The notes below the pieces were generated by a model. It saw only the letters and a program-made list of their open reading frames with translations, was not told where the DNA came from and ran no database searches. 16,058 nucleotides of DNA. Origin: Nitrospirota bacterium (GTDB lineage Bacteria > Nitrospirota > Nitrospiria > Nitrospirales > UBA8639). The position numbers and the translations under genes were made by a program. The stretch lies in NCBI GenBank assembly GCA_003233615.1, contig QIMB01000417.1, forward strand, positions 1 to 16,058, given 5' to 3'. This document shows, piece by piece, positions 1 to 7,513 of the stretch (the stretch's first letter is position 1; each line of letters starts with the position of its first letter).

Positions 1-394
1 TATGTTCGGTAGCTCGAGGCTCTGCTGAGGGTTTCGTAATACCTAAAGCCCCCATGTCTCTGTAAAAGGCCTGAATATAGCGTTCGCTGATTTCATTCCA
101 TGCCACACCATCTTTTTCAGCTCGATTTAAAATTTTATCATCGATATCGGTGAAATTCCTCACGTACTGCACCTGGTATCCAGAAAACTCGAAATAGCGC
201 CGGATCGTCTCGAAGGTGAGGGCGCTACGCGCATGGCCAAGATGACAATCATCATAAACCGTCACTCCGCAGACATACATGCTGACATGGCCAGGGACCA
301 ACGGAACAAAGACGTCTTTTTTCTTGGTTTTGCTTAGGGCTCTCGCACAGATGTCTTGTGCGTCAGTTTCTGTCCTTGATGTTTCACAATCCAA
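1..394 (-). CDS. cysS: Cysteinyl-tRNA synthetase, 5' (N-terminal) part only
   Basis: Class I aminoacyl-tRNA synthetase that charges tRNA-Cys in the cytoplasm. The minus-strand translation shows the family's MYVCGVTVYDDCHLGHARS block (including the HIGH-type signature HLGH) followed by the RNFTDIDDKI block, both typical of the CysRS catalytic domain. The gene runs off the left edge, so only the first ~130 codons are present. The start is uncertain. No ATG occurs in any frame near the 5' end, and the only nearby in-frame start codon is TTG at 392-394, inside the last codons of the DedA gene; I use it as the limit. The reading frame aligns convincingly with CysRS only from about position 340 leftwards. 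It lies directly behind surE and dedA and is probably cotranscribed with them. Family assignment is secure; the 5' end is not. Confidence 0.9.
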   Translation of the reverse strand, partial: MDCETSRTETDAQDICARALSKTKKKDVFVPLVPGHVSMYVCGVTVYDDCHLGHARSALTFETIRRYFEFSGYQVQYVRNFTDIDDKILNRAEKDGVAWNEISERYIQAFYRDMGALGITKPSAEPRATEH

Positions 395-945
395 AAACCT
401 AAACCTATGAGAACAATGAACACAATAGACACAATATTGAAATAGTGCTCGATGAACTCTTTCATCCATGGTCCAAAAAGTTGAATGGCGCCAGCGACGA
501 GAAAAAATCTCGCACCTCGACTCACAATTGAAGCCATCATAAAGGTTTTGAAATTTACAAAAAATGCTCCGGCCCCAATAGTAAAGATTTTATAAGGAAT
601 GGGGGTAAAGCCGGCGATGAGAATCGCCCAGGCTTCATACCGCTGGAAATAGTCATGCACAACATCCACACGTTCTTGCCCCATGATTTTTTTCAAGACC
701 GGCCGTCCACCATACCAGCCAATCCCATAACCCAAGGCTCCTCCCAAAACCGACCCGACCGTAGCGACCGTGGCATACCACCAAGCATTCGCAGGATTGC
801 CCAGGGCTAGGGCAATCAACAATACATCAGGCGGAAGGGGGAAAAACGAGGATTCAGCAAAGGCCAAAGCAAAGAGTGCCGGCACTCCATAGGGCGAATC
901 AGCCCATGAGAGCATCCAATCATATAATTGTTTGACCAATTCCAT
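334..945 (-). CDS. DedA/YqaA-family (VTT domain) membrane protein
   Basis: Inner-membrane protein of the DedA/YqaA family, whose members act in lipid (for example undecaprenyl phosphate) translocation and envelope homeostasis; the substrate here is unknown. Of 203 residues, the FAESSFFPLPPD stretch (residues 29-40) gives the conserved Glu and Pro-x-Pro re-entrant motif. GGALGYGIGWYGGRP (68-82) is the Gly-rich second element, and GFTPIPYKIFTIGAG (112-126) is the second re-entrant loop, with Thr-Pro-Ile-Pro instead of the Arg-containing form of classical DedA, which points to the YqaA branch. A last hydrophobic helix spans about 170-188, before a basic tail. The ATG start has no visible Shine-Dalgarno sequence. 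The gene follows surE after 38 bases, and its 3' end probably overlaps cysS. Confidence 0.88.
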   Translation of the reverse strand: MELVKQLYDWMLSWADSPYGVPALFALAFAESSFFPLPPDVLLIALALGNPANAWWYATVATVGSVLGGALGYGIGWYGGRPVLKKIMGQERVDVVHDYFQRYEAWAILIAGFTPIPYKIFTIGAGAFFVNFKTFMMASIVSRGARFFLVAGAIQLFGPWMKEFIEHYFNIVSIVFIVLIGLGFWIVKHQGQKLTHKTSVREP

Positions 946-983
946 GTATTTGAAAAGATGCTTAAGACATGATGCAAAACTGG

Positions 984-1823
984 CTAGGCTTTGGCCTTAC
1001 GACTTTTCACTTTGGTCAATTTTTGAGTGGAGGAGACAGAAGTGACTCTGCCAGTAGACAGACTTCTTCCCCAACTCTTTAGCCTGTTGAGAGCGTCGTA
1101 ATCGGTGAGATCTAAATGCAGGGGTGTCACGGATACCATATTCTTTTCCACGGCATCATGATCGGACGGCGTTTTTCGAGCCCACGATTCTCGTTCCCCT
1201 GCGATCCAGAAATACGACCCTCCCCTCGGGTCAATTTTTTCCACCACAGGTTTATGGTATCGACGTTGGCTCAAACTGGTGAACTGGATTCCTGCAATAG
1301 GCTCTTTTTTCGAGGCTGGAACATTCACATTTAAGATTGTCCCATTGGATAAACCATATTTCAAGACACGTTCAGCTAGTCGGACTGCATAATCCCCTGC
1401 TACGGCATAGGAGGCCTTGGGGGAATCTTCCAAGGAAACAGCGATGGCCGGAATATCATGGAGCATCCCTTCTAACGCGCCTGCAACCGTCCCGGAATTG
1501 GTGACGTCATCGCCTAAATTCCACCCCTTGTTAATCCCTGAGACCACTAACTGAGGGAGATCTGACTCAAGGAGATGACAGAGGGCTAAAGTCACACAAT
1601 CTGCTGGCGTGCCATTGACAGCAAACCATCGTGTCCGTATTTGTCGAAGGCGTAATGGTTTATGCAGGGTCATGGCTCGTCCCACGGCACTTTGCATTTT
1701 TTCTGGAGCGACGACCCAGACTTCTCCCAAATCTGCCAATGCTTTTACCAAGGCACGAATGCCAGGCGCGTCAATGCCATCATCGTTTGTAACAAGAATA
1801 CGTCTTGGTAGCCCAGAGGTCAT
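984..1823 (-). CDS. surE: 5'/3'-nucleotidase SurE
   Basis: Metal-dependent nucleoside monophosphate phosphatase of the SurE family, a cytoplasmic stationary-phase survival protein. The N-terminal ILVTNDDGIDAPG (residues 9-21) supplies the Asp14-Asp15 metal ligands, with Ser45 in the SAVGRA motif, NGTPADCV (70-77), and VSGINKGWNLGDDV (94-107) carrying Asn98. The SGTVAGA motif (110-116) and IPAIAVS complete the fold. At 279 residues it is somewhat longer than usual (about 250) because of a basic, Ser/Lys-rich C-terminal tail. The start is ATG without an obvious ribosome-binding site. A terminator for the upstream operon lies between its start and the 2-oxoacid oxidoreductase alpha gene, so surE must use its own promoter in the short gap near 1824-1850. 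It is the first gene of a probable surE-dedA-cysS unit. Confidence 0.95.
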   Translation of the reverse strand: MTSGLPRRILVTNDDGIDAPGIRALVKALADLGEVWVVAPEKMQSAVGRAMTLHKPLRLRQIRTRWFAVNGTPADCVTLALCHLLESDLPQLVVSGINKGWNLGDDVTNSGTVAGALEGMLHDIPAIAVSLEDSPKASYAVAGDYAVRLAERVLKYGLSNGTILNVNVPASKKEPIAGIQFTSLSQRRYHKPVVEKIDPRGGSYFWIAGERESWARKTPSDHDAVEKNMVSVTPLHLDLTDYDALNRLKSWGRSLSTGRVTSVSSTQKLTKVKSRKAKA

Positions 1824-1846
1824 ACTGTTCTAGAAGTTCGCAGACA

Positions 1847-1885
1847 ATAAAGAAAAGCCCGCCCCAATTTATTTGGGACGGGCTT
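1847..1885 (-). terminator. Rho-independent terminator of the oxidoreductase operon
   Basis: A 13-base-pair stem (arms 1855-1867 and 1873-1885, loop 1868-1872) is fully paired on the minus-strand transcript, with one G-U wobble at a place where the plus-strand transcript would have a C-A mismatch. On the minus strand it is followed directly by a T-rich tail (TTTTCTTTATT). It sits 31 bases past the stop of the alpha gene and just upstream of surE. Orientation is therefore clear. Confidence 0.88.
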
Positions 1886-1915
1886 GTCAATTGACTCAAT
1901 TGGTAGACAATTGGT

Positions 1916-3271
1916 CTATATGCTTTTCATAAATTCTGCCACAGCCGCCGGATCTGCCACTCCCATAATTGCTGAAGGTGGAACAGTATTGGATTTTTTA
2001 CCAGTCAGACCACATTCAATTTCATCCGTAATCATTTCAACTGGCATGGACATTCCCCCGTAGACATGCGGACCGGCCACAATTTTTGCCTTGGAGAACC
2101 CATAAATTGCCGTAGCCACATCTTTAGCCAACCATCCGACATAATTAAACTCGGGAATGACAATAAGCTTAGCGTTCGTACAAAGCTTCCTCAGTTCGGC
2201 TGTTGGGAACGGTCGCAAGGAACGAATCTTTATCAACCCTGCCTTAATCCCCCTTTCCTTACATTGGCGGACCGCTTCGCGGGATTGGGCCGCTGCGCTT
2301 CCCGACGCAATAAGGAGAACATCTGCTCCGTCCACATCCTGAGCCTCTAACAAGCCATCCATATAATGTTCAATATATTTTCTTGACCGTTCAACCCCGG
2401 CCCAGACCTCTTGTTGCCACACCGCGTGAATGTTGTAGGCCATAAAATTCGACTTTTGTACTGGAGCATCACGAGACAAGCGAGCTGGAGGATTTTCAGC
2501 ATCCAACACTGGCACTGCCCCACGGTAAACATCCCGACCTGGTAACTTGAACCCTTTATCGGGCATCGAACAATACCCTCTGGCATGGGTCACAAAAAAA
2601 CCATCACAGCAGACACCTACCGGAAGTGTCACATCATTTTTTTCACCGATAATAAACGCCTTCATGATGAAATCAAACAAATCCTGCTGATTTTCAGCAT
2701 GAAATACAATCATTCCGCTTTGCAAAAGGTAGGCAATTTCAATATTATCCGGTTGGATGGCCAGCGGAGCATTGACGACTCTGCATGTAAACATGCACAC
2801 GGCAGGAAGACGGTGACCAGCCCACGAGACGATGGGCTCTAGACCGCGTAATGTTCCAGGGCCAGCTGTGGCTGTAAAGGCTCGAACACCTGCACGAGAA
2901 GCTCCGGCAATGGCCGACATGACGCCGTATTCTTCTTCTCCTCGATAGAATTCCTTGACATATCCTTCCCCATACAAGACCCCAATTAATTGCAATGTTT
3001 CACTTTGCGGGGTAATGGGATAGGCCACGGATAAATCGACATTTGATCGCCTCACCGCTTCTTTTGCACATTCACTTCCTGTAATAAATTCCCGTTCACG
3101 AGGAGCCTCAAAAAACATATAGTCCGGGGAAACTTCCACCTGTCGTTTGGCATCACTATGTGGGTCTTTTCTTCCACCATTGGTAGAAGTGGTAGAAGGT
3201 GCCGCAGGAGCACTGGTAATTGGATCACCTTGGGGATTGGTTTTGACTTCTGCTTCTAACCCTTCACTCAT
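1916..3271 (-). CDS. 2-oxoacid (pyruvate or 2-oxoglutarate):ferredoxin oxidoreductase, alpha subunit
   Basis: Alpha subunit of a CoA-dependent 2-oxoacid:ferredoxin oxidoreductase; it carries the pyrimidine-binding side of the thiamine diphosphate site and the transketolase C-like domain. The core begins near residue 59, with the TGSECAKEAV block, YPITPQSE (84-91), a FYRGEEEYGVMSAIAGAS block and an FTATAGPGTL block typical of PorA/KorA. The protein has 451 residues. An N-terminal stretch of about 58 residues rich in Pro, Ala, Ser and Thr precedes the core and is not part of the catalytic fold. The ATG start has a good ribosome-binding site (AGGGGG, 8 bases upstream). It is the last gene of the five-gene operon, 41 bases after epsilon, and is followed by an intrinsic terminator. 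Substrate (pyruvate or 2-oxoglutarate) cannot be decided from sequence reading alone. Confidence 0.93.
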   Translation of the reverse strand: MSEGLEAEVKTNPQGDPITSAPAAPSTTSTNGGRKDPHSDAKRQVEVSPDYMFFEAPREREFITGSECAKEAVRRSNVDLSVAYPITPQSETLQLIGVLYGEGYVKEFYRGEEEYGVMSAIAGASRAGVRAFTATAGPGTLRGLEPIVSWAGHRLPAVCMFTCRVVNAPLAIQPDNIEIAYLLQSGMIVFHAENQQDLFDFIMKAFIIGEKNDVTLPVGVCCDGFFVTHARGYCSMPDKGFKLPGRDVYRGAVPVLDAENPPARLSRDAPVQKSNFMAYNIHAVWQQEVWAGVERSRKYIEHYMDGLLEAQDVDGADVLLIASGSAAAQSREAVRQCKERGIKAGLIKIRSLRPFPTAELRKLCTNAKLIVIPEFNYVGWLAKDVATAIYGFSKAKIVAGPHVYGGMSMPVEMITDEIECGLTGKKSNTVPPSAIMGVADPAAVAEFMKSI

Positions 3272-3312
3272 GGCTTGATCCCCCTATTGCTAAAGGATAA
3301 TTTCACGATAAC

Positions 3313-4074
3313 TTATGCTTCTTTTTGCATGTGTTCAGCTTTATGTCCAAACGCCGCTGCGTTTCCATCAACCGGGCTTGCCATACTAAAATCCAGAGGA
3401 TTGGTGTGTGTTTTACCATCATGAACCCTGGACTGAAGCCCGGTAAAACGCACATTCAAGCCGTTTTCTGGCAATTTAATCCCCATCTCTTCGCGTACCC
3501 GCTTAAAGATGGCCGCAACCCGTCTAATTTTTGTCGCATCAGAATCGCGAACCGTGAACATGGCATCTTCATGGCCTTGTTCCGCACAAACAGCCGACGT
3601 CCAGCAATTGGTTCCGGCCCGAATCATTTTGAGTGTAAGATTGGCATAATGACAATGCACCCCAATAAAAATACAGGCTTCAATCTTATTCCCCCATATC
3701 GTCAGATTGGGATGATTCGGGTTGATGGCTTCTTCAGGCTCAACTTTTGGATACTTCGGTCTGTAGTCTGGCATTGGAATGATCAATACATCAGGAATTT
3801 CGGCAGCTAATTCCAACACAGCTTTTGCCTTATCCGCGGCATGGTCATTCCATGCCCATAACACCAATGGCCCAGGGAAAATAGTCGCATTTTTTCTTGT
3901 GAACATCGTACGCGCCATGGCTTCCATTGCTCGCTCTTCCTCAACAACATGGCCAAATTTCAGACCATACCCTTCGTCCGGCGTTAGCACGCCAAGTTCC
4001 GCAGCCGAGGGTGGATGGAAACCTTGTGGCCCTGGTGCGACGATTGCTTCTTCTAATTCTTTCGTTAAATCCAC
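3313..4074 (-). CDS. 2-oxoacid:ferredoxin oxidoreductase, epsilon subunit (PorE/ForE type)
   Basis: A 253-residue protein placed between the delta and alpha subunit genes. Its position and character match the extra epsilon subunit of the five-subunit 2-oxoacid:ferredoxin oxidoreductases known from Hydrogenobacter (por and for operons) and reported for Nitrospira; its biochemical role is not established to my knowledge. Residues 63-105 look like an alpha/beta nucleotide-type fold (LVLWAWNDHAADKA, then VLIIPMPDYRPKYP). Residues 134-168 hold a dense cluster of potential metal ligands: Cys134, His140, Cys141, His142, Cys157, Cys163 and His168. No transmembrane segment is visible. Translation starts at GTG, with GGAG 7 bases upstream. 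The 43-base gap to delta and 41-base gap to alpha support cotranscription. The assignment rests mostly on operon context and recollection of the family. Confidence 0.8.
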   Translation of the reverse strand: MDLTKELEEAIVAPGPQGFHPPSAAELGVLTPDEGYGLKFGHVVEEERAMEAMARTMFTRKNATIFPGPLVLWAWNDHAADKAKAVLELAAEIPDVLIIPMPDYRPKYPKVEPEEAINPNHPNLTIWGNKIEACIFIGVHCHYANLTLKMIRAGTNCWTSAVCAEQGHEDAMFTVRDSDATKIRRVAAIFKRVREEMGIKLPENGLNVRFTGLQSRVHDGKTHTNPLDFSMASPVDGNAAAFGHKAEHMQKEA

Positions 4075-4117
4075 GTTGGGCTCCGATTCAAATTAAATAA
4101 GACATCAGCAGGGAAGA

Positions 4118-4441
4118 TTAGGACTTCCACGGACTTGCTAAAACGGCTGTTGTATTTTTTTCATGGTATGAAATATTTTCGGTGAGTGCCTGGTCCCCGA
4201 TTTGATCAATCATTTCCATCTTAATGGCTTTATGTTTCGCCATGTTATCGCACACCCACACACATTGGGCACAGCCTTTACAACGATCCACCGAGACATA
4301 AGCTGAACCATACTTAAAACCCTTATCTTTTCCTAACTCTGTACCATATTGAATCGTATTCGCTTCTGGACAATACTGTGTACACAACCTACAGCTCGTT
4401 GCGGCACATATTTCCTGATCAATATTTGCAACTAAATACAT
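4118..4441 (-). CDS. 2-oxoacid:ferredoxin oxidoreductase, delta (2x[4Fe-4S] ferredoxin-like) subunit
   Basis: Small iron-sulfur subunit that would pass electrons between the thiamine site and external ferredoxin. From the ATG start it has 107 residues with two cysteine groups: Cys12, 17, 20, 24 followed by Pro (C-x4-C-x2-C-x3-C-P) and Cys54, 57, 60, 64 followed by Asp (C-x2-C-x2-C-x3-C-D). Each could hold one [4Fe-4S] cluster. The first spacing and the Asp after the second group both depart from the classical C-x2-C-x2-C-x3-C-P. I chose ATG at 4439-4441 rather than the TTG two codons earlier because the AAAGGGG ribosome-binding site lies 7 bases from the ATG and almost touches the TTG. It follows gamma closely in the operon. 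Confidence 0.88.
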   Translation of the reverse strand: MYLVANIDQEICAATSCRLCTQYCPEANTIQYGTELGKDKGFKYGSAYVSVDRCKGCAQCVWVCDNMAKHKAIKMEMIDQIGDQALTENISYHEKNTTAVLASPWKS

Positions 4442-4468
4442 CGCCAATCCCCTTTCACAAAATGAACA

Positions 4469-5173
4469 CTACGCACTTGCGCCAGCAGCGGTTGAGTCTT
4501 TCGCCTTCGCCCAACCATTTTCATGACAATAATCCCACGCAGCCTTGACCACTGCTAAGTTTTTTCCAATCAGCTCTGACTTTTTCTTAAACTTTCTTTC
4601 CACGACGCTATCAAGTGCAGCAGTCCCACCTGACACCACAAAACCTTTTCCTAGGAATCGATCTTTCACCGCCGTGCCCATGGCCTCTAAATCTGAAAGA
4701 CCCGTGATAGCTCCGACTGCCCCAACCATGGCCATATTCGTAGCCAGATCTATTCCCGCCACCTCTAGCGACATTTTGGTCGCCGGGAGGTAATAAATTT
4801 TCGCATTTAAATCTTTTAATTCGGCTGTTTGATCCGACTCAAGTGTCATTGGTGTATTGCTGTTGATAAGCACGACTCCATCCTGTTTTAACCCGAAATA
4901 AAAAGGATTCGTGTAACTCTTTCCATGGGTGATGCACTGCGGATGAAAGACCATGAGAATATGGGGGAAAGTAATTTCTCCAATTTCATAAATTGGCTCA
5001 TCCGAGACACGCACATAACTTTCTACGGGAGCCATTCTCTTTTCAGATCCATAGAAGGGAACAATGGTGCTTTCCCCACCTGCATTAATAACCGCCGTGC
5101 TAAAAATATGTGAGGCCGTCACGACACCCTGACCCCCAAGACCTGCCATGCGTATGTTAAAACGAATAGCCAT
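4469..5173 (-). CDS. 2-oxoacid:ferredoxin oxidoreductase, gamma subunit
   Basis: Gamma subunit (POR gamma/KorC family), which together with alpha and beta forms the catalytic core and contributes to CoA binding. The N-terminal MAGLGGQGVVTASHIF block is the family signature, and the later VPFYGSEKRMAPVESYVR and LATNMAMVGAVGAITGL stretches are conserved in PorG. Length is 234 residues, a little longer than the usual ~190 because of a C-terminal extension (about residues 186-234, Ala/Lys-rich). The start is taken at ATG 5171-5173: GGAGG lies 6 bases upstream of it, while the GTG two codons earlier directly touches that ribosome-binding site. It follows beta after a gap of 61 bases and precedes delta. 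Confidence 0.92.
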   Translation of the reverse strand: MAIRFNIRMAGLGGQGVVTASHIFSTAVINAGGESTIVPFYGSEKRMAPVESYVRVSDEPIYEIGEITFPHILMVFHPQCITHGKSYTNPFYFGLKQDGVVLINSNTPMTLESDQTAELKDLNAKIYYLPATKMSLEVAGIDLATNMAMVGAVGAITGLSDLEAMGTAVKDRFLGKGFVVSGGTAALDSVVERKFKKKSELIGKNLAVVKAAWDYCHENGWAKAKDSTAAGASA

Positions 5174-5234
5174 ACTCACCCTCCATCATCATCCTAAGGT
5201 TTGAAGACAACCAACATTAGCTTAGGTTACAAGA

Positions 5235-6125
5235 TTACCCCTTTGTCACCGCCGCGACAGGTTTCGGAAGATATTCTTTATACCCGTAGAGCGTAGACAA
5301 GTGTTCCTTCGCTTCGTCTGATATATATTCAGTGAATTGATAACGATCATTTTCCACATCCTTACAATCTTGCAATACTTGATCTGTCGGGATCGCATAT
5401 TCGATATTACAGGACGTATAGGCTTGGATGTACGTTGGCCCCACTTCTCGTGCAATCAAAACGGCTTTCTTAATAACACTTTCTACTCTCCGAGGATTAT
5501 TGGGAACCACCGTCGCCACATATGCACATCCCGCTACTTTGGCCATTCCTAACATATCCATTTTTTCAAACTTTTTCCCAAGCGGGGCCATCTTGAGTAC
5601 TTGCCCTTTATTCGTCATCCCACTCTCTTGCCCACCGGTATTCCCGTACACTTCGTTGTCTAACATGATGGTCGTAAACTTTTCTTGTCGAAACCAGGAA
5701 TGCAAGGTACAAGAAAAACCAATATCTGCCATTCCCCCATCTCCAGCCATCACCACGACATCTTTGGGTTGATCACCAAACCGTAGCCGAAGTCCACGAG
5801 ACAACCCACTCGCTACCCCATTTTGATCACCGTAATTTCCATAGACAAAAGGAACGGCAGCTTGGGAAATCGCCAACCGACCACAACCAGCTGTCCCCAC
5901 CATAATGGTATCTTCGGGATTCGGGAGGGCAATAAACGCTAAACGAATAAACAGCGTCATTGCACATCCTGCACACATTGGGTGTTCTTCCATAATTTCT
6001 TTAAAGGTGCCAACTTGGGACACTGTCGTCTTTTTGCCAAATGGACCATGCTCCACCATGTCGCGATATTCTTTCGGCATAAACTTTCCAAACCCTGGTG
6101 TAAATTTCACATAATCAAGACTCAT
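5235..6125 (-). CDS. 2-oxoacid:ferredoxin oxidoreductase, beta (thiamine diphosphate-binding) subunit
   Basis: Beta subunit carrying the diphosphate-binding half of the thiamine site and one [4Fe-4S] cluster. The TPP motif starts at GDGGMADIG (residues 128-136) and ends near LDNEVYGNTGGQES (155-168). The cluster cysteines of the family are all present: Cys51 and Cys54 (CAGC), Cys81 (GTAGCGR) and Cys239 (TSCNIE). Length (296) is normal. The ATG start has a strong ribosome-binding site (AGGAGG, 9 bases upstream). It is the first gene of the operon (beta-gamma-delta-epsilon-alpha), preceded by 351 gene-free bases that should contain the promoter. In Nitrospirota and Aquificota such enzymes run in the carboxylating direction of the reductive TCA cycle; direction and substrate here are inferred. 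Confidence 0.94.
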   Translation of the reverse strand: MSLDYVKFTPGFGKFMPKEYRDMVEHGPFGKKTTVSQVGTFKEIMEEHPMCAGCAMTLFIRLAFIALPNPEDTIMVGTAGCGRLAISQAAVPFVYGNYGDQNGVASGLSRGLRLRFGDQPKDVVVMAGDGGMADIGFSCTLHSWFRQEKFTTIMLDNEVYGNTGGQESGMTNKGQVLKMAPLGKKFEKMDMLGMAKVAGCAYVATVVPNNPRRVESVIKKAVLIAREVGPTYIQAYTSCNIEYAIPTDQVLQDCKDVENDRYQFTEYISDEAKEHLSTLYGYKEYLPKPVAAVTKG

Positions 6126-6476
6126 ATCATGTCTCCTCCTGGTTTAAAAATAACGGGTCGAGAAACAACCAAATTACTTGGTGAGAAAACGTATCTCGTA
6201 TTTACTCAAAATACAGAAAATACTGCTACTCCAACACGCTACCAGATAATCTAAACTCTATCAATTTCCGAGATGAATAATCTAGGTGAATTTAACTGAA
6301 AATTCAACACAAAAGAAGGCCCACCAACTAAAAAAGAAGACCCATGAGGCCTTTAAGCTACTTAGGTCTTTTGTCCCAGGGTGACTGGAGGTGAAGAATA
6401 GGAACTTAGGATGCTCAGAAGATGGGGTTTAACATGATGAAAAACCTGACCATCATGCTGATGAAGTAAAAACCAC
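6126..6476. other. Intergenic region with oxidoreductase-operon 5' leader and M23-gene 3' end
   Basis: No gene is visible in this 351-base stretch. It must carry the promoter of the oxidoreductase operon. One weak candidate on the minus strand is TTGATA, then 17 bases, then TAGCGT, about 100 bases before the beta start. Two small inverted repeats are present: TGAATTT at 6287-6293 with its complement at 6300-6306, and CATGATG paired with CATCATG near 6433-6457. A terminator-like structure at 6326-6370 is listed separately. Confidence 0.5.
6326..6370 (-). terminator. Possible intrinsic terminator after the M23 peptidase gene
   Basis: On the minus strand an AAGACC arm (6365-6370) pairs with GGTCTT (6337-6342), enclosing a short inner hairpin, and is followed by CTTTTTTAG. 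It lies about 105 bases past the M23 stop. The stem is only 6 base pairs with a large interior, so this is tentative. Confidence 0.35.
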
Positions 6477-7469
6477 TCAGTCAAGGATGTAGTCGATAGG
6501 GTTGACGACCTTATCATTGACGGCAACCTGATAATGTAGATGAGGACCAGTTGAGAATTTCCCCGTACTGCCAACTAGCCCGATCAGATCGCCTCGATGC
6601 ACCCGGTCTCCATATTTGACAAGAATTTTGGACAAATGCCCATATGTTGTCTCAATATCATATCCATGATCAATACGAATAAACTTGCCCATTCGACTGT
6701 CATATGCCGCAACAACAACTTTCCCAGAACCCGGAGATCGAACCTCGGTGCCTTTTCGTGCACCAATATCAAGTCCTGCATGCAGTCTCTTTTTCCCAGT
6801 AAATGGAGACACTCTTGGCCCAAACCGAGATGTAATTCTTCCATTCACAGGCCAAATTGACGGAGTCGAGGCCCATTGGGCTGCTTTTTTTTCGGCCACA
6901 GTGGAAAGCTCATCCAGAATTTGGCTCTCAAATTCGGTCTCTTGGGTCAACCAACCAAGCCCCACTTTTATGTCGCGTATTTGCCTCTTTGATGTCAAAA
7001 ATGCACTAGAACGACCCGTCACGCCTTTGGACGAAACCCTATCATCGAAGCCAATGGCCTGAACTTCCGCTTCATCGCGTAACCCTTCATAGGGCAATTC
7101 TTCTCCACCTTGCCCCGAAAGATCTGAAGGTAGACCTAGCATTTCATCAGGCTCTAACCCAAACATTGTTTGCAATTTTCTATTGAGGTTTTTTAAAGCT
7201 AGCATACGCTTCTTCATGCCATCGACTTCTGATGAAAACGTCATGGTATTGGCGCGAGTAGACGTCAATTCCTTCTTCATTTCCTCCAGCTCACTTAACT
7301 GATTCCATTGGTAGACATAATGGGTCACGATTCCGCCCTGAATGAGCAACAACACCAAACCGCTAATCACACCATACTTTACAAAAGCTTTGCGTATTTT
7401 AAGACGCCATGGGTTAGCACGGGCTCCGCGAAAAACAATAACTGTCAGTGTATCTTCTGATTCTTTCAT
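6477..7469 (-). CDS. Membrane-anchored M23-family (LytM/NlpD-type) metallopeptidase
   Basis: Probable murein DD-endopeptidase acting in the periplasm during cell-wall remodelling or division. Of 330 residues, 1-32 are cytoplasmic and basic, about 33-51 form one transmembrane helix, and 56-105 look like a coiled coil of the kind seen in FtsEX- or divisome-linked M23 proteins. A linker precedes the C-terminal peptidase domain (about 207-328). The zinc and catalytic residues are intact: His230-x3-Asp234 in HAGLD, His278 in YGHLS and the HLH motif at 310-312. An active enzyme rather than a degenerate activator is therefore expected. The ATG start has a GGGGAG ribosome-binding site. It starts 44 bases after cutA and is probably cotranscribed with it. 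Confidence 0.92.
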   Translation of the reverse strand: MKESEDTLTVIVFRGARANPWRLKIRKAFVKYGVISGLVLLLIQGGIVTHYVYQWNQLSELEEMKKELTSTRANTMTFSSEVDGMKKRMLALKNLNRKLQTMFGLEPDEMLGLPSDLSGQGGEELPYEGLRDEAEVQAIGFDDRVSSKGVTGRSSAFLTSKRQIRDIKVGLGWLTQETEFESQILDELSTVAEKKAAQWASTPSIWPVNGRITSRFGPRVSPFTGKKRLHAGLDIGARKGTEVRSPGSGKVVVAAYDSRMGKFIRIDHGYDIETTYGHLSKILVKYGDRVHRGDLIGLVGSTGKFSTGPHLHYQVAVNDKVVNPIDYILD

Positions 7470-7513
7470 TCGCTCCCCAACATTGTTACAGAGAGGTTAT
7501 TAAGATGCGCTTT

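Noticed and set aside
1116..1334. Plus-strand open frames opposite surE, and similar ones opposite the oxidoreductase, FtsK and other genes
   Set aside because: They are antisense shadows of well-supported minus-strand genes, with no protein features of their own.
6433..6457. CATGATG/CATCATG inverted repeat just past the M23 stop, considered as a terminator
   Set aside because: The stem is followed by TTAAAC rather than a T-run on the minus strand, and the loop is long.
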